A DNA stretch of 64,000 nucleotides from Pantoea sp. Its GTDB lineage: Bacteria; Pseudomonadota; Gammaproteobacteria; Enterobacterales; Enterobacteriaceae. Under the pieces are notes generated by a model. The model worked only from the letters and a program-made list of their open reading frames with translations. It ran no database searches and was not told the origin of the DNA. The stretch covers positions 124,001-188,000 of the forward strand of contig NZ_JAPWKD010000011.1 in assembly GCF_028283705.1 (NCBI RefSeq). Reading direction: 5' to 3'. Each line of letters opens with the position of its first letter. The first letter of the stretch is position 1. Below are positions 47,208-56,245 of this stretch, one piece after another. The position numbers and the translations under genes were made by a program.

Positions 47208-48608
47208 TTACCCGCGCCGACGGCGCAGAAGATAAATTAACCACAGCAGTACCATCACCGCGACAACAGCGCCAGCGATAGTTAGAGGTTGGGCGTAACG
47301 AATCAGCCAACTGCCGCTCTCACCCTGCAATGTCTGGCTGACATCGGCGCTGGTGATCGCGTGCTGTGGATTGCCAAAGCTGGTGGAGACATAATTCGCC
47401 ACTTTCGCCAGCTGTTCCTGACTAAACTGAGTACGGAATTCCGGCATAAAGGCGTGCCCGGCGGCAGTATTGCGATCAACCCCTTCGGCGATAGTCATGA
47501 TCAGATTGGCCGGGTCAGCAGCCAGCACCGCCGAAGATCCCACCAGCGACGGGTAAAAGTGCTGCGCATCGTGCGTACCCCGACCATCGCTGGCGTGGCA
47601 GGTGGCACAGGCTCCGTTATAAAGCTGCGCACCGCTCATGGCATCCGCTGAGACATAATCATTGATGTCATCTTTCATGCCGGTTTCAATTGCCGACAGC
47701 GGCGTACTGGCAGGGGCAACGGCTGGCGCTTTGCGATCGGCACCGCCAATGGCGGGCACCTGCTTCAGATAGCGCGCAATGGCTTGCAGATCACTGTCAT
47801 CCATTTTTGAGAACGAATTCTGGACCGCCGTACCCATCTCTCCGGCTGCAATCGCTTTACCATGCAGCGCACCGGTACGCAGGTAGGTTTCGATTTCGGT
47901 TACGCTCCAGTCACCAATCCCGGCTTTAGCATCCGGCGTGATGTTCGGTGCACTCCAGCTACCCACTTTTCCGCCGGAGAGGAAACGATCACCCTGTTCC
48001 GCCATCATGCCGTTGCGCGGCGTATGGCAGGTGGAGCAGTGCGCCAAAGTGCGAACCAGATACTCACCACGTTCGGCACTGCCCGCAGCGGCATCGCTGC
48101 CCGGCACAGCGCTTTTATCGAGGAACATCAGGTTCCACATCGCCATCACCGGGCGGAAAGAGAACGGGAATGGCAGATGGGTTTCCGGTGCCGGATGATC
48201 ATCTGCAGGAACACCCAGCATCAGGTAAGAATACAGCGCGTGGATATCCTCGTCTGACATGCCGGCAAACGCGGTATAAGGCATTGCCGGATAGAGATAA
48301 TGATTACCCGGCGCTTTACCCTCACGCATCACCGCAGTGAAATCGGCGAGGCTGTAGTTACCAATACCGGCACTTTTGGATGGCGTGATATTCGAACCGT
48401 AAATCATACCCATCGGCGACTGGATGGCATAACCACCGGAAAAAGGCTGGCCGCTTTGTGGATTGCGATGGCAGGCGGAGCAGTCACCGGCGGTTGCCAG
48501 ATATTCACCGCGTTTCACCAGATCTGGCGAGGCGTCCTGCGCCAGACTTACGCCGCTCAGCAGCAACAGGCTGGCGCTGGCGATGCGAAATAACCTATTT
48601 AAGCGCAT
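47208..48608 (-). CDS. Tri-haem cytochrome c subunit of membrane dehydrogenase
   Basis: This is a 466-residue protein with a signal peptide, three CxxCH haem sites (CSACH near 43, CSTCH near 190, CATCH near 334) and a C-terminal membrane helix followed by LLRRRRG. It resembles the cytochrome subunit of FAD-gluconate, sorbitol and alcohol dehydrogenases, which passes electrons to ubiquinone. It lies 3 bases after the GMC oxidoreductase gene. The three haems and tail anchor agree with the family. Confidence 0.92.
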   Translation of the reverse strand: MRLNRLFRIASASLLLLSGVSLAQDASPDLVKRGEYLATAGDCSACHRNPQSGQPFSGGYAIQSPMGMIYGSNITPSKSAGIGNYSLADFTAVMREGKAPGNHYLYPAMPYTAFAGMSDEDIHALYSYLMLGVPADDHPAPETHLPFPFSFRPVMAMWNLMFLDKSAVPGSDAAAGSAERGEYLVRTLAHCSTCHTPRNGMMAEQGDRFLSGGKVGSWSAPNITPDAKAGIGDWSVTEIETYLRTGALHGKAIAAGEMGTAVQNSFSKMDDSDLQAIARYLKQVPAIGGADRKAPAVAPASTPLSAIETGMKDDINDYVSADAMSGAQLYNGACATCHASDGRGTHDAQHFYPSLVGSSAVLAADPANLIMTIAEGVDRNTAAGHAFMPEFRTQFSQEQLAKVANYVSTSFGNPQHAITSADVSQTLQGESGSWLIRYAQPLTIAGAVVAVMVLLWLIYLLRRRRG

Positions 48609-48611
48609 CGG

Positions 48612-50204
48612 TCAGATCTCCCTGGCAATGGTGTCGGCCATACGGATCGCCAGAGCGATACCGGTCAGCGTCGGGTTAACGGTTGCCGAAGTGGGCATGA
48701 CACCCGTGGTGGCGAGGAACAGATTCGGGTGATCCCAGCTGCGGCAATGGGCATCGACCACCGAGTCCTGGCGGTTATCACCCATAATGGTGGTGCCCAT
48801 GATGTGGTACTGGTTACGCCAGCCGGTGGGAGCCTCAATCACTTCGCCGTTAAACGCCTGCAAAAAGTTGGCAAAGTCCTTGTATGCCTGCGGGCGCATG
48901 CCACGCACGTAACTGTCGAGATGATAATTCACCTTGAGCATCGGCAGGCCGATGGAATCTTTACGGTCGTAATTCGGCACCACGCGGTTGGTCGGGCTGG
49001 GCAGGGTTTCGCTCATGGTACTGATATTCATAATGCGCGAAGCACGATCGCGGATGGCATCATCCAGCGCCTGGCCCATCATGCCTTGCTTGAGCAACGG
49101 CACCGTCACATCAACGTTGGGTACCAGGTTACGCAGCGAATAACGAATGGCGGAATGCTGTGCACGGCTGGCCTCATCGCGACGATTGGCGATAGTGCCA
49201 TGCTGGACCGAACCACGCCCGGTCCACAGAGGTTCATCGGCCAGGAAGGTCAGGCTCAGCCCGGTGTGGTCCATCAGATTACGGCCCACCTGATCGGAAC
49301 TGTTGGCGATATCATTCATCAGCAGCAACTTCGGCGTTTCCAGCCCGTGTGCCGCCACCACAAACACCTTCGCGGTGAGACGGGTGTCTTTACCATCGGG
49401 CTTGCGATAGGTCAGTGCGACAATTTTATTGTCCGCGCCCTTCTCCAGCTTCCAGGCAACACATTCGGTTAGCAGCTTCACACCCAGCGCTACTGCCTTA
49501 TCAACATGCATATCACCGGAGTACATCGCACCAATCGGGCAGATCGGCTCGCAGTTGTTATTTCCGGCACAGGCCGGGCGGCCATCGTAAGGACGAGAGA
49601 CGCGTGCATGAGGTTCATGCACCACCTGATAGCCCATCGGGCCGAGTTTGGCCTGCATGCGCTGCACCATATAAGGTTTCGCTTCCGGCGGCAGCGGATA
49701 CTCGGCAGATCGCGGGGGATAATGACCACGCCCCTGGCCGCTCTGATCCTCTTCACCGGTGCCCACTACGCCAATTTCACGTTCGGCTTTGACATACCAG
49801 GGTTCCAGCTCGCCATATTCAAACGGCCAGTCGCGCCCCACGCCATAGACGCTTTTTAGTTTGAAATCATTGGGTAACAGACGCCAGCAGGCGGATGCCC
49901 AGTGGCGGGTACTGCCCCCAGCCACGCGCAGGTAGCTGGTGACATACTCAAAATCCTCATCCCCTTTGGCATCGATATAGCCTTCGGTGTAGGAGTTGGG
50001 TGCCCAGGGCAGATTCGGGTACGGTGCGCACCAGTTACGTTTACTGGCACCGTTGCGGTAGTTTTCCACCACTTTCCAGCGTGGGATATAGGGTCCGGCT
50101 TCCAGCATAATCACCGACTTACCCGCTTTAGCCAGCTGGTAAGCCGCATTGGCGCCGAGTGCGCCGGAGCCGATGATCACCACATCAGCATCAAATTCGC
50201 TCAT
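48612..50204 (-). CDS. GMC-family FAD dehydrogenase, large subunit
   Basis: This is a 530-residue flavoprotein. The FAD motif VVIIGSGALGANAAYQLAKAG opens the protein, a TRHWASACWR segment follows the FAD loop, and the C-terminal DAHCRSWDHPNLFLATTGVMPTSATVNPTLTGIAL is the usual GMC ending. There is no signal peptide; in the gluconate/sorbitol dehydrogenase type the large subunit is exported together with the Tat-signal small subunit, here encoded next upstream. The substrate is a sugar, sugar acid or alcohol, not decided by sequence. Confidence 0.92.
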   Translation of the reverse strand: MSEFDADVVIIGSGALGANAAYQLAKAGKSVIMLEAGPYIPRWKVVENYRNGASKRNWCAPYPNLPWAPNSYTEGYIDAKGDEDFEYVTSYLRVAGGSTRHWASACWRLLPNDFKLKSVYGVGRDWPFEYGELEPWYVKAEREIGVVGTGEEDQSGQGRGHYPPRSAEYPLPPEAKPYMVQRMQAKLGPMGYQVVHEPHARVSRPYDGRPACAGNNNCEPICPIGAMYSGDMHVDKAVALGVKLLTECVAWKLEKGADNKIVALTYRKPDGKDTRLTAKVFVVAAHGLETPKLLLMNDIANSSDQVGRNLMDHTGLSLTFLADEPLWTGRGSVQHGTIANRRDEASRAQHSAIRYSLRNLVPNVDVTVPLLKQGMMGQALDDAIRDRASRIMNISTMSETLPSPTNRVVPNYDRKDSIGLPMLKVNYHLDSYVRGMRPQAYKDFANFLQAFNGEVIEAPTGWRNQYHIMGTTIMGDNRQDSVVDAHCRSWDHPNLFLATTGVMPTSATVNPTLTGIALAIRMADTIAREI

Positions 50205-50229
50205 TTTGTTTTCCTGCTCACGTTTCTTG

Positions 50230-50886
50230 TTATGTGTTGTTGTGCTGCGCCAGCAACGCCTCGGCTTCCACGAGGGTTTTGGCTTTTCCCTGAATCATTA
50301 ACAGCCACGGGGCATCCGGTTCTTTGATGGTGCTGGCAGCAACGGGCGAGCGATCGCCCCAGGCGCGGATTTCTGCCGGCATCGCGGGTGCATTAACACC
50401 CGGCGGCACTTCGGCCCAGTAATCACCACCGGCACGCGCGTAGGTAGGGCGGATGGTGTGATCGCGCGTGGGTTCGTACATCAGTGCGGACAGAAAGGTG
50501 ACAAAATGCGCGTCATCCACCGCTTTAGTGGTAGAGGGATGACCGGTGTAGCCGAGATACCACGGTGAAATAATGGTCAGCGCGGTTTTAACCTCGTCAT
50601 CGCTCAGCTGAGTGACAATCTGTTCACGATCTTCGCTGTGCAGCGCATTCAGCCGCGTCATCAGGCTGGCGAGCCGGGCGGGGAATGTGCTGTCCTGCTG
50701 GCACAGTAAGGTCCACAGGCGTTCGGTGATGCCGATATCCAACCCGCGTCGCCCGGTGAGCAACTCACTGGCACGCAGCAGCAAGGCAGCGCCACTGTCC
50801 GCGGGAGCCGCCAGCAAAGGCTGCATCGGGATAGCGACAATAACCGGTGTCGCCATCATCAGTTGTAAAAAGCGTCTTCTTTCCAT
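50230..50886 (-). CDS. Tat-exported small subunit of GMC dehydrogenase (gluconate dehydrogenase subunit 3-like)
   Basis: This is a 218-residue protein starting MERRRFLQLMMATPVIVAIP, with a twin-arginine motif (RRRFL). It fits the small subunit of FAD-dependent gluconate/sorbitol dehydrogenases, which guides the folded flavoprotein subunit through the Tat pore. The gene lies 25 bases before the GMC gene and 15 bases after the upstream GlcG-type gene. Confidence 0.85.
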   Translation of the reverse strand: MERRRFLQLMMATPVIVAIPMQPLLAAPADSGAALLLRASELLTGRRGLDIGITERLWTLLCQQDSTFPARLASLMTRLNALHSEDREQIVTQLSDDEVKTALTIISPWYLGYTGHPSTTKAVDDAHFVTFLSALMYEPTRDHTIRPTYARAGGDYWAEVPPGVNAPAMPAEIRAWGDRSPVAASTIKEPDAPWLLMIQGKAKTLVEAEALLAQHNNT

Positions 50887-50901
50887 TTTCAGCTTCTCAC
50901 G

Positions 50902-51378
50902 CTAGCCAGCATTCAGGGCCGACAGCGCCCCTTTCGCAGCTTCGGCATCAACATTGCCATCCGGCGTACTGACGCCTATCGCCCCCACTACCACACCATT
51001 GAGTTTCACTGGCTCGCCGCCAGGCAACGGCACCACCGCCGGATTACCCAGCATCCCGATATTCCCTGCCGCAATCTTCTGCTGGAAGCTGGCAGTCGGT
51101 ACGCCGAACGCCGCTGCGGAATGGGCTTTTTTCGGTGCCAGCTCGCTGTTCGCCAGCGTCGCACCATCAAGACGGTCAAAGCTAATCAACTGACCAAAGG
51201 GATCAACCACCGCGACCACGCCACCAATCTGATGGCTACGGATGATTTGCTCAGCTTTTGCCACCAGCGACTGTGCCTGCTGATGTGTGAGTATGGAAAC
51301 CTGGTTAACCGGTTGGGCAGCCTGCGCAGTGGCGCAGATCAGTCCGCTGCACAGCAGCGCTGTCGGAATCAATTTCAT
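50902..51378 (-). CDS. Periplasmic GlcG/HbpS-type protein, upstream copy
   Basis: This is a 158-residue exported protein. The ATG at 51378 after AGGA gives the signal peptide MKLIPTALLCSGLICATAQA; the longer open frame upstream is not plausible. The domain shows VVAVVDPFGQLISFDRLDGA and PGGEPVKLNGVVVGAIGVSTPDGN. It is alike in fold to the downstream copy but clearly diverged. Two members in one dehydrogenase operon suggest a role in haem or cofactor handling for the cytochrome subunit; this is inference. Confidence 0.84.
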   Translation of the reverse strand: MKLIPTALLCSGLICATAQAAQPVNQVSILTHQQAQSLVAKAEQIIRSHQIGGVVAVVDPFGQLISFDRLDGATLANSELAPKKAHSAAAFGVPTASFQQKIAAGNIGMLGNPAVVPLPGGEPVKLNGVVVGAIGVSTPDGNVDAEAAKGALSALNAG

Positions 51379-51427
51379 GATGGGGTCCTGAAATAATGGG
51401 TTAAGGGATGTTAAGTATTTTGCCTGG

Positions 51428-51826
51428 TCAGCTACGGACGAAGCGGCGTTGCAACAGATGGTCGAGGCTCCATTTGCCGCCACCATGCAGGCACAGCAGC
51501 AGGAAACCGGCGGCACAGGAGATGTTTTTCAGCCACACCATCAGGTGTGCATGGCTGTAGCCCTGGTAGAACAGGAAACCCGCAACCACGGAGAAAACCG
51601 CCATAAAAATCGCTGTGAAACGAGTGAGGAAACCAAGGACAATCGCCAGTCCACCGCCGACTTCCAGCAGGATCACCAGTGGCAGGAAAAAGCCCGGCAC
51701 GTTGTTACTGGCCATCAGTTGCAGGTTGTCGCTGTAGTGCGCAATTTTGTCGACGCCGGAGGTAAAAAACAGGCCGACGGCCATCACCCGACCGAGGACG
51801 GAAAGCAGATCTTTGGACTGATTCAT
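51428..51826 (-). CDS. DoxX family membrane protein
   Basis: This is a 132-residue protein with four predicted membrane helices of the DoxX/DoxD family. The FFTSGVDKIAHY opening and the LPLVILLEVGGGLAIVLGFLTR segment are typical. It is the first gene of the six-gene minus-strand unit that ends at 46694. A quinone-linked or redox role is often proposed for the family. A separate promoter could lie in the 49-base gap to the next gene, but nothing clear is seen. Confidence 0.85.
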   Translation of the reverse strand: MNQSKDLLSVLGRVMAVGLFFTSGVDKIAHYSDNLQLMASNNVPGFFLPLVILLEVGGGLAIVLGFLTRFTAIFMAVFSVVAGFLFYQGYSHAHLMVWLKNISCAAGFLLLCLHGGGKWSLDHLLQRRFVRS

Positions 51827-52318
51827 GATGTAACCATTCTGATATGTAGTTGTTAATGAACCAGACAGTACATTTTAAATCTTTACTAACTTTTACCATT
51901 TCGTGCTGACACAAACGGGCTGTTTTTTTGCGCGGGCGCGCGAATGGCACAATTTTGTACCGGAGAAAGTAAGCAATTGTTTCTTTTGTAACAGGCGGTT
52001 GAGAGCAGAATTTGAAGTCGATCACACTATAGGCTCGTGTCAGAACCTGATGATGTGCTGTCACACAATGCTGATTTCTGAAGCCTCACGGCCCGATTAT
52101 TTAACAAAAAGCGTTAGCCAATATGCAGGTATTGATGTCATCAGAAAGTGAACAAGTTGTTAACGCAGTATGGCGCGCTGTTTGCCGTGATTTTGCCCAC
52201 ATTTCTCCCGCTAAAAATGCCGATAAATTCCCGACAGGAATGAATTCATAACTAACACAGAATATTTTTTATCAGTCTCCGATGCCAGGATGACGCTAAA
52301 CCCTATCGGAGAACCATC
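51827..52318. other. Divergent intergenic region, no gene recognised
   Basis: This 492-base stretch lies between the doxX-led operon and the 2-hydroxyacid dehydrogenase gene. It is AT-rich in its middle and must hold both promoters. An 82-codon open frame on the plus strand (51903-52151) lacks a Shine-Dalgarno and recognisable motifs, so I do not count it. No convincing operator palindrome is seen. Confidence 0.5.
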
Positions 52319-53296
52319 ATGACTTATCGCTTTCTCGTGACGACCACGAGCCTCGGCCAGGGAGGCCGCAACTTACTCGCTGACGCCCATTGCGTCGTGG
52401 ATTATCTGGACAACGCCAACGATGCGGCGGAAGTGGAACGTCGAATGAGCAGCGTGCCTTATGACGCGGTGATTTCACGTACGGTTGAGTTAAGTGCCAA
52501 AGCGATAGCAGCCTGTCCGACGTTAAAAATCATCTGCAAACACGGTGTTGGCGTAACCAATATCGATGTTGAAGCCGCGACCCAGCAGGGGATCCCGGTA
52601 CTGACGACCCCGGCGACTAACGCGCAATCGGTCGCGGAACTGACGCTGGCGCTGATGCTGAACTGCGCGCGCCGTCTGCCATTCTTCCAGCATGAAGTGG
52701 CTGCCGGCCGCTGGACGCGCAGCGGTGACGGCGAAGAGTTGCAGGGGAAAACGCTCGGCCTGGTAGGCTTCGGTGAAATCGGCCGCCGCGTAGCGCGTGT
52801 TGCACACGCCATCGGCATGCAGGTGGTATTTTTCGATCCGGCCATTGCTTCCGATGCCGATTTTGCAGGCGCACAGCGCTGTGCATCCCTGGACGATTTA
52901 CTGCCGCTGGCTGATGTGCTGAGCCTGCATTGCCCGGTGACGCCGAAAACCCGCCAGATGATCAATGTGAACTCGCTCGCACTTCTGCCGCAAGGTTCCA
53001 TCCTGATTAACACCGCACGCGGCGAGCTGGTGGATGAGGAAGCACTGGCAATGGCGCTGCAAAATGGGCAACTGCGCGCGGCGGCGCTGGACACCGTGGC
53101 CCAGGAGCCGCTCGCCGCCGATCATCCCTTCCGCGCACTGCCGAATCTGATCATTACCCCGCATATTGGCGGCTCCACTCCCCAGGCGCTGGACGCAGTG
53201 GCGCAAAGCGCGGCTCGGCAGTGTCTGGACTGGCTTGATAACCAACACATTCACCTTCCTGCCTGCGTTAATCCGCAGGTGCTTAACCGGAGTTAA
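52319..53296 (+). CDS. D-2-hydroxyacid dehydrogenase (phosphoglycerate dehydrogenase-like)
   Basis: This is a 325-residue NAD-dependent enzyme. The Rossmann motif GFGEIGRR lies near 150; the catalytic Arg is in NTARGELVDEEAL, the Glu in DTVAQEPL, and the His in ITPHIGGST. The start ATG follows GGAG at 9 bases. It is the first gene of an operon with an RraA-like protein and an MFS carrier, which suggests catabolism of an imported hydroxy acid or sugar acid. The precise substrate is unknown. Confidence 0.9.
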   Translation: MTYRFLVTTTSLGQGGRNLLADAHCVVDYLDNANDAAEVERRMSSVPYDAVISRTVELSAKAIAACPTLKIICKHGVGVTNIDVEAATQQGIPVLTTPATNAQSVAELTLALMLNCARRLPFFQHEVAAGRWTRSGDGEELQGKTLGLVGFGEIGRRVARVAHAIGMQVVFFDPAIASDADFAGAQRCASLDDLLPLADVLSLHCPVTPKTRQMINVNSLALLPQGSILINTARGELVDEEALAMALQNGQLRAAALDTVAQEPLAADHPFRALPNLIITPHIGGSTPQALDAVAQSAARQCLDWLDNQHIHLPACVNPQVLNRS

Positions 53297-53299
53297 CTT

Positions 53300-54034
53300 A
53301 TGACGATGCGAAGTGACTGGCCGATTGGCTATTTTATTGGCGAACGTGGCCCACAAATTGATAACGCTATACTTGCAGCCTTCCGTCAGCTGCCGGTGCC
53401 CAATATTGGTGACTCAATGGGCCGTAGCGTCGGCGCATTAGGGCTGACGGCCTATCACAACGATCCGCAGCTGGTACTGTGTGGCCCGGCATTGACGGTG
53501 AAGGTTCGCCCCGGCGACAACCTGATGATCCATAAAGCGATCGAACTGGCACAACCGGGCGACGTGATCGTGGTTGATGGTTCAGGTGACCTGACCCAGG
53601 CGCTGATTGGCGGCCTGATGCGCACTTCAGCAATAGCGAAGAAGATTGCGGGTTTCGTCATTGACGGCGCAGTACGCGATCTTAACGAATGGGCCGAAGG
53701 TGGCGTGGCGGTCTGGGCGCGGGGTAACACACTGCGCGGCCCCTCGAAAGACGGCCCGGGAGAAGTGAACACCACGGTGCACTGTGCCGGTCTGGTGATT
53801 TCCCCTGGTGACCTGATCGTCGCCGACGCTGATGGCGTGATCGCCATTCCGCATGACGAGCTGAGTGTACTGCTGCCGCGCGTACAACAACATGCGCAGC
53901 GTGAAGAGAAAATCCGTGCCAGCAATCTCGCCGGAACCAACGATCCGGAGCGTTTTAACGCGATTCTGCGATGCCAAAGGTTGTCCTGTTTAAAGGCCCC
54001 TGAATCATTCAGGCTACAGCCAACGCCTCTGTAG
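53300..54034 (+). CDS. RraA-like/HMG aldolase-family protein with shifted C-terminus
   Basis: This is a 244-residue protein of the RraA-like (4-hydroxy-4-methyl-2-oxoglutarate aldolase) family, metal-dependent pyruvate aldolases. The GDVIVVDGSGD and GFVIDGAVRDLNEW segments hold the metal and substrate residues. After FNAILR the frame continues CQRLSCLKAPESFRLQPTPL, but the next frame reads AKGCPV then stop at 53993, which is the ending I expect for the family. One extra base near 53972 would explain this. The extra tail is outside the active site, so the enzyme may still work. The gene starts 3 bases after the dehydrogenase stop. Confidence 0.85.
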   Translation: MTMRSDWPIGYFIGERGPQIDNAILAAFRQLPVPNIGDSMGRSVGALGLTAYHNDPQLVLCGPALTVKVRPGDNLMIHKAIELAQPGDVIVVDGSGDLTQALIGGLMRTSAIAKKIAGFVIDGAVRDLNEWAEGGVAVWARGNTLRGPSKDGPGEVNTTVHCAGLVISPGDLIVADADGVIAIPHDELSVLLPRVQQHAQREEKIRASNLAGTNDPERFNAILRCQRLSCLKAPESFRLQPTPL

Positions 54035-54084
54035 CCTGAAACACCTGCGCGTTCATCATTATAAAAACAGTGGAGTACCCTACC

Positions 54085-55545
54085 GTGCTTAAGAAAATTT
54101 CACTGAGCGAGTCGTTACCGCCACCGATCACCTGGCGTGACAATTTCACACCAGAAGAAGGTAAAGCCTTTGGTGCGCAGCTTTCCGCGCGACTGGAACG
54201 ATTACCGGCCGCCCGCCCATTATGGCTCATTATCTTTGCGCTGGCCCTTGGCGGCTGGTTCGAAGTTTATGATGTGTTTCTCACCGCCTATATCGGGCCA
54301 GGCATGGTACGTGAAGGAATATTCACCCACGGCAGCCATAGCTTCTTTGATCCCAGCAGCCTTGGGGCATTTGTGGCAGCTATGTTCCTCGGCGTTTTTC
54401 TCGGTACGTTATTGATTGCCAATCTTGCGGACCGGATGGGACGCCGCAAAGTCTTCATCATCGCCTTGCTGGTGTATGCCATCGCCAGCGGCATTATGGC
54501 CTTCCAGCATCATCCGTATGCCATTGTGTTCTGGCGAATTATCTCGGGGATTGGTGTCGGGGCTGAGCTGGTTACCATTGATGCTTACGTATCAGAATTC
54601 ATTCCGGCACGTCTGCGTGGCCGTTCATACGCGTTTGTGCAGGCGATTCAATACACCTCGATTCCGACTATCGCCTTTTTGTCATGGCAACTGGTGCCAC
54701 TGGCTCCATTTGGGCTGACCGGCTGGCGCTGGGTGGTGTTATTTGGTTGCATTGGCGCGGTGATTGTCTGGTTAATCCGTATGGGACTGCCGGAAAGCCC
54801 GCGCTGGCTGGTAGAGCAAGGTCGCTACAAAGAAGCTGAAGATATCGTACGCCGCCTCGAAGCAAAGGTCGCCAAATCGACCGGCGCGGTATTACCTCCC
54901 GTTAACATCGAAGCACTGAAACCGGTCGAGAATGTCCCCGCAGTGAAAAATGAGATGTGGCGTCCCCCCTACCGTCGCCGCACCATCATGCTGCTGGTGT
55001 TCAACTTCTTTCAGTCAATTGGCTACTACGGCTTTGCCAGTTGGATCCCGACCCTGCTGGCAGCGAAAGGTGTCACCTTCACCCATAGCCTGTTGTATTC
55101 GTTCCTGATTGCGTTTGCCAGTCCGCTGGGACCGCTACTGGCCATGACCTTTGCTGACCGTATCGAACGTAAATGGCTGGTGAGTGGATCCGCGCTAGCG
55201 ATAGCGCTGGTGGGCACGGTGTTTTCCTGGCAATCGCAGCCAGTGATGCTGGTTACCCTCGGTCTGTTGCTTTCGCTGGCCAGCACCTGTATGACTTTCT
55301 CGTATCGCGCCTATCAGGCGGAATTGTTCCCGACTCGTTTCCGTGCCAAAGCGATTGGTATGGTCTACTCAGTAAGCCGCATCAGCGGCATGCTATCGGG
55401 CTTTACCATCGCCTGGGTGCTGCACGAGATGGGGGTGGGTTCCGTGTTTATGGTGATCTCCACCGCGATGGCGATTGTGGTATTCACCATCGGCATTTTT
55501 GGTCCGCGCACCCTGAATCGTCGTCTGGAGGAGATTGCCTCCTGA
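54085..55545 (+). CDS. MFS transporter (sugar/aromatic acid porter type)
   Basis: This is a 486-residue protein with twelve predicted helices. The loop 2-3 motif NLADRMGRRKVF, the LPESPRWLVEQGRYKEAEDIV segment at the end of the first half, and YRAYQAELFPTRFRAKA in the second half are typical. The GTG at 54085 after GGAG is the likely start; the upstream GTG at 54070 lacks a Shine-Dalgarno. It is the third gene of the operon with the hydroxyacid dehydrogenase and RraA-like genes, and probably imports their substrate. Confidence 0.86.
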   Translation: MLKKISLSESLPPPITWRDNFTPEEGKAFGAQLSARLERLPAARPLWLIIFALALGGWFEVYDVFLTAYIGPGMVREGIFTHGSHSFFDPSSLGAFVAAMFLGVFLGTLLIANLADRMGRRKVFIIALLVYAIASGIMAFQHHPYAIVFWRIISGIGVGAELVTIDAYVSEFIPARLRGRSYAFVQAIQYTSIPTIAFLSWQLVPLAPFGLTGWRWVVLFGCIGAVIVWLIRMGLPESPRWLVEQGRYKEAEDIVRRLEAKVAKSTGAVLPPVNIEALKPVENVPAVKNEMWRPPYRRRTIMLLVFNFFQSIGYYGFASWIPTLLAAKGVTFTHSLLYSFLIAFASPLGPLLAMTFADRIERKWLVSGSALAIALVGTVFSWQSQPVMLVTLGLLLSLASTCMTFSYRAYQAELFPTRFRAKAIGMVYSVSRISGMLSGFTIAWVLHEMGVGSVFMVISTAMAIVVFTIGIFGPRTLNRRLEEIAS

Positions 55546-55603
55546 TGTCAGGTTTGGCAAAAATTGCGCAAATTGCCTGATTTGATCGCAATTAAAACAT
55601 CAA

Positions 55604-55627
55604 GGGGATGCTTGCATTCCCTTTTTT
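55604..55627 (+). terminator. Rho-independent terminator of the hydroxyacid operon
   Basis: The 8-bp stem GGGGATGC/GCATTCCC (one G-T pair) with loop TT is followed by six T, 58 bases after the MFS stop. Confidence 0.85.
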
Positions 55628-55712
55628 GATCCAGCGCAAAAACATTCAGCGCATCTCCTGTCAGCTTATTCCTCACAGGGTCTTCACACCCACATAACAA
55701 GAGGATACGAAG

Positions 55713-55817
55713 ATGAGCACTAAAGTGACTTTGGCAGGCGTGTTATTGGTCTGGCTGGTGTATGTCGGCTGGATGGTGAATTACTATGCAGGTACTTTCT
55801 CGTTGTTTACCCATTGA
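55713..55817 (+). CDS. 34-residue single-span membrane protein
   Basis: ATG at 55713 follows AGAGGA at 8 bases. The product MSTKVTLAGVLLVWLVYVGW, then MVNYYAGTFSLFTH, is a short N-terminal segment, one strongly hydrophobic helix of about 18 residues, and an aromatic tail. It lies beyond the terminator of the preceding operon, so it would need its own promoter or readthrough. I do not recognise the family. Confidence 0.55.
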   Translation: MSTKVTLAGVLLVWLVYVGWMVNYYAGTFSLFTH

Positions 55818-55832
55818 TTGGTGTAGTGGCGT

Positions 55833-55869
55833 AATTTATCGTGCGCGGTTTACCCCCGCGCGATAAATT
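55833..55869. repeat. Long imperfect palindrome, possible REP-like element
   Basis: AATTTATC/GATAAATT arms enclose GCGCGG/CCGCGC with a two-base bulge. The sequence CGATAAATTGCGTCGCGAC that follows adds a GCGTCGC repeat. No T-tract follows. Such units are common between genes in Pantoea-like genomes. The rest of the 428-base gap 55818-56245 is AT-rich; a 20-codon frame at 56148 lacks support. Confidence 0.5.
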
Positions 55870-56245
55870 GCGTCGCGACAAAGCGTCGCCAAAAAAACGC
55901 CTGCCATTACCCAATTTATCGCATGGTGTTCAGATAAAAAATCGCATCATCTCTCATTTTAAATTCAATTAAGCGTGAAAATTTCAGGCTGAAATCGCCA
56001 GTAATGAGTAGTCCCATTCACCTGGCACGGCAGCAACAAGCATATCAAATCGCAATAATTACAATGCCTTTCCCGGTAATTAAGCATCTGAAACAGCCGG
56101 ATTAACATACTGCGAAAATCAGGGAAAATTCATTACTGAAGCGCAGATGAGTGTGTTTACACTGCTTGAAGTTGAAGAGTTACCGCTCGTTCAACACCTC
56201 AGTCAGTGACCAATCAAACATTCATCTACCGAGAGGTTCGTTATC

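Noticed and set aside
51903..52151. 82-codon open frame in the doxX/hydroxyacid dehydrogenase gap
   Set aside because: No Shine-Dalgarno, no motif, and it spans the region where two divergent promoters must lie.
56148..56210. 20-codon frame MSVFTLLEVEELPLVQHLSQ before the PSAP/PPxY gene
   Set aside because: Too short, with a poor ribosome site; it could be a remnant but cannot be supported.
56000..56245. hrp box (GGAACC-N15/16-CCACNNA) before the PSAP/PPxY gene or the giant gene
   Set aside because: I searched by eye for the pattern upstream of both genes and found none; control by HrpL is therefore not claimed.
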